Assembly: GCA_032718475.1 (NCBI GenBank)
Contig: JAUCBJ010003733.1
Span: 1 to 20,283 of the forward strand
DNA: 20,283 nt
Direction of reading: 5' to 3'
Source: Nemertoderma westbladi
Taxonomy: Eukaryota; Xenacoelomorpha; Nemertodermatida; Nemertodermatidae
Below the pieces are notes generated by a model. The model saw nothing but the letters and a program-made list of their open reading frames with translations. It was not told the origin of the DNA and did not search any database. Position numbers and translations under genes: made by a program. Of the stretch, positions 17,976-20,283 are shown in pieces (the first letter of the stretch is position 1; the number at the start of each line of letters is the position of its first letter).

Positions 17976-19200
17976 AAGTTCATGACGTCATTCCCGATAA
18001 GTCGGGGACTTTACAAAACTCGTGGATAAAACCGCGTGTAGCAGAGAGCAGATAAATTGGGTTGAATTGCAAAACAGAATAATATGGAACTGTAAGTGGA
18101 ACTGCGGCGATTTGGGTTTTTTTGTTATGGTGAATAGTCAGCCTGTCCGCGATATGTTCAGCTGCCTTTTTAATGGGTTGCAGGTACAAATGAAATACAC
18201 ATTGCAGTTACTAAAATAAAAGTGGCGCATATTATTGTACATTTACAACAACAATTATATAAATGCAATATGCCTGATCCCTATTAATGTACTTTGTACG
18301 CCAATTCTGTAATTCAATAACGCAAAGCCGCGTTTACTGTACAGCAGCACGTAATATATTTGATACTTATTATACTAACTAAACTAACAAACCGGCAAGG
18401 CCCGAAATAAATTAACTTTCAGTTAAATACAATATACTTGTTTGCTCTGTAAAAATTTAATTAAAAAACAATCCTGCCATTTAATATACCTAATTAGCAT
18501 GGTTGCGTAAGCAGTATGAATTGGAATGAAATTGTGAAATAATTTATTAAACTATTATGTACATTTAGATTAAATAATAATACAGTAAGTTGGCCTACAG
18601 AAATAAACATTGATATTCGGAACAGTAAAACAATTATTTATTTCATTCATACAACTAACCAGAGAGACTCATAGCTCCAGTGAATATTAACATCCCGACG
18701 TTACTTTAGTAATAATATTAATGTCATTGAACCCGATACACACACACCTCCAATCAGCCAGTTCAATGGAGAGTGAGTGAATGGATGGCTACTAGCAGCA
18801 GCAGCAGTCTGCGTCTTACAAGCAAGGCTGACTGAATACCTCAAGTGTTGCTGGGAATCAAGCCAACTTGGATGTTAACCAATAAATGAGCAGTATTTAA
18901 TGAGAATACATTTTTTATGCCGGTTTAATTACTTTAGATCAATTAAAGACACGATTATTAAAGCAAATCACTTGAACTAATTAAAAACTATAATAGAATG
19001 GAGTATGCGGATTACATCTGTATATTTTTTAAGTATAATTATTGAAGTCATATACTGTAAAACAATTAATTTCCGTTAAAAGGCAGGTTGAAAATGGTGT
19101 TTTTACCGTAATCAACTTAATTAAATAATTAACTGCTATTATCTTAGCTTCTCGAAGGCCACACGGAAATTCTACTTGGAAAATTTCTAAACTTTTGCCA
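17976..19200. other. Mostly featureless AT-rich DNA with a CRE-like site
   Basis: TGACGTCA sits at 17983-17990. About 60 bp later is GATAAAAC, followed by sequence with overlapping 65- to 69-codon frames on both strands that match no family. A short CAG run lies at 18794-18807. Nothing else is supported to 19200. Confidence 0.45.
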
Positions 19201-19330
19201 TACAACATGTGTACCAAGTTTGGATAGATTTCATCAAAGATTGGCCGAGTTATTAACGTTTAAAATTGAACACGACAGAACGACAGAACGACAGAACGAC
19301 AGAACGACAGGTTGATTAATGGTACCACTA
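19200..19330 (+). mobile_element. Possible transposon tail with ACGACAGA repeats
   Basis: The sequence 'accaagtttgg', 'tttcatcaaag' and 'ggccgagttatta' is followed by nearly five ACGACAGA units (19272-19310). It then reads 'taccactacgctaaggctcac'. I recall similar wording at 3' ends of invertebrate retroelements that finish in short tandem repeats. No coding part is attached. The family is not assigned. Confidence 0.4.
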
Positions 19331-19691
19331 CGCTAAGGCTCACTCACTTCGTGGCTCGCCCCACATTTACGGCTCTCAGGGGTAGGTTGTTGTTGTTTTG
19401 TAATTCATTCAACTATTAATAATAACTAATAATTTATTATTGATAACATGTTGAATAACAGTTAATGAAGGGGTTTGTTAGCGTGGTAGGTTGATTTAAA
19501 AAGATACATACAAAAGGACTGACTTATCTAAACATACATTTTAATTTTTTATTTTGTGTGCATGAGTGGTTTAATATTATTACAATCCCAAGGGTTCCGT
19601 ACAGTGGCTGCAGATAATAGGGTATTGGCAGTTGGGAGGCAACTGGTTGTAAATTGAATTATATTCTTTAATCTATTTTTTATTTTTTTAG

Positions 19692-19888
19692 ACGACAATC
19701 AAGAAGGTATGTGGGGGCACAATTGTCGCGGCCTCAAGGGCGATGTCGCTACAGGGGTGTGCGCATGTTACAGGTCAGATTTCCTGCTGTGATAGAGTAT
19801 GATCCTACCCTACCCGGTAGGATAATTCTACCACATGAGTTCTCCTACAGGAGTTATCTTCCATTTTCATTACGCCAGAATGCCGAAA
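19692..19888 (+). CDS. Candidate exon, product unknown
   Basis: A long pyrimidine tract ends in TTTTTTTAG at 19683-19691, and a strong donor GTAAGT starts at 19889. Of the three forward frames only one stays open from end to end: 65 codons from 19693, including RYVGAQLSRPQGRCRYRGV and VIEYDPTLPGRIILPHEF. It would be a phase-2 to phase-1 exon. G+C content is higher than in the flanks. An internal donor-like GGTATGT (19706-19712) offers a 15-nt alternative. The protein matches no family I recognise. Whether it belongs to the Ig gene on the same strand is unknown, and its 5' phase does not directly fit the Ig exon's 3' phase. Confidence 0.35.
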
Positions 19889-20041
19889 GTAAGTAATTTT
19901 AATGTTTCAAGAGTATACAAATTTAATAATAGTTCAAATTTAAGTATAAGTAGTAGTACTGAACATAGTAAAGTAGAAACTAGATATTATATATTATTCA
20001 TTATATTAATATAATCAAAAATTGCTATGTAAAACAATTAG

Positions 20042-20283
20042 GCCAACACCCTACTGGTAAACTACAAGTTAGTAAAATGTGAATAAAAATACCCAACAAA
20101 GTAAAATGCATTTACTTTATCAATAATATAATTAAATCTACAGATTATATATTTTTAGACAAAAACTCAGACTGTATGTAACTCTTGACGAAGCCAGAGC
20201 TCATGTCAACCACGAAGTTCAGCTATAAGGGGACCAGGGATGGTGGGTCTTTGGCAGGGCAAGTCGGCAATGTCGGCCAACTT
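20042..20283. repeat. Dispersed repeat, right copy (continues beyond the window)
   Basis: Direct-orientation partner of 1414-1654. It starts at GCCAACACCC and is still matching at the last base. It carries an extra 4 bp in the ACTGTATGTAAC region and lacks one C in GGCAGGGCAAG relative to the left copy. Confidence 0.85.

Noticed and set aside
17980-18219. Overlapping ORFs on both strands (65-69 codons)
   Set aside because: No domain, no splice support, and both strands equally open, as expected by chance.
19029-19217. - strand 62-codon ORF
   Set aside because: AT-rich, no domain, and runs into the putative transposon tail.
19692-19775. Serine-protease-like CGGTIVAAS in an alternative frame
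   Set aside because: A superficial match to the CGGSLI region. No TAAHC catalytic motif follows and the frame closes soon.

Overview
The window reads as AT-rich nuclear DNA of a metazoan, most likely a marine-type invertebrate; the species cannot be named from the sequence. The reasons are an immunoglobulin-type exon with phase-1/phase-1 splice sites, a RING-finger gene of RNF8/CHFR type with AATAAA signals, several non-LTR retrotransposon relics, long intronic or intergenic simple DNA, and no bacterial-style operons, ribosome binding sites or dense coding. Little of the 20 kb is host coding sequence; most is repeat.

Layout. Positions 1-1400 hold degenerate tandem repeats with a period near 163 bp, and a G17 tract. 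A dispersed repeat at 1414-1654 recurs at 20042-20283. A GC-rich patch lies at about 1965-2150. Half of an Ig domain is encoded by an exon at 2533-2664 on the + strand. The putative intron after it is dominated by a ~6.5-kb satellite (about 2841-9350) with a 20-bp monomer and nested higher-order repeats. One ~148-bp unrelated insert ending in A16 is embedded in it twice, exactly 1424 bp apart.

Two ~2.1-kb copies (9351-11469 and 14079-16196, about 99.4% identical by eye) follow in the same orientation. Each contains a 92-bp internal direct repeat and a reverse-transcriptase ORF that starts abruptly at motif A and stops before the expected C-terminus. Both copies share the same sharp ends, have no poly-A tail, and abut a tandem repeat on the left. 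Between them on the - strand are a compact single-exon RING E3 ligase-like gene with one apparent 1-nt frameshift, then a decayed LINE endonuclease. Right of copy 2 is a broken - strand Cys/His-rich ORF cut off at the copy-2 boundary.

From 16.7 kb to the end the sequence is mainly noncoding: C17, C24 and G34 tracts, a perfect 16-bp palindrome, a possible transposon tail with 8-bp repeats, and a possible exon at 19692-19888. No pathway or operon-like cooperation between genes is visible. The main interest is genome-structural: satellite evolution around a retroposed insert, and a chimeric mobile or duplicated unit carrying a reverse-transcriptase core fragment.
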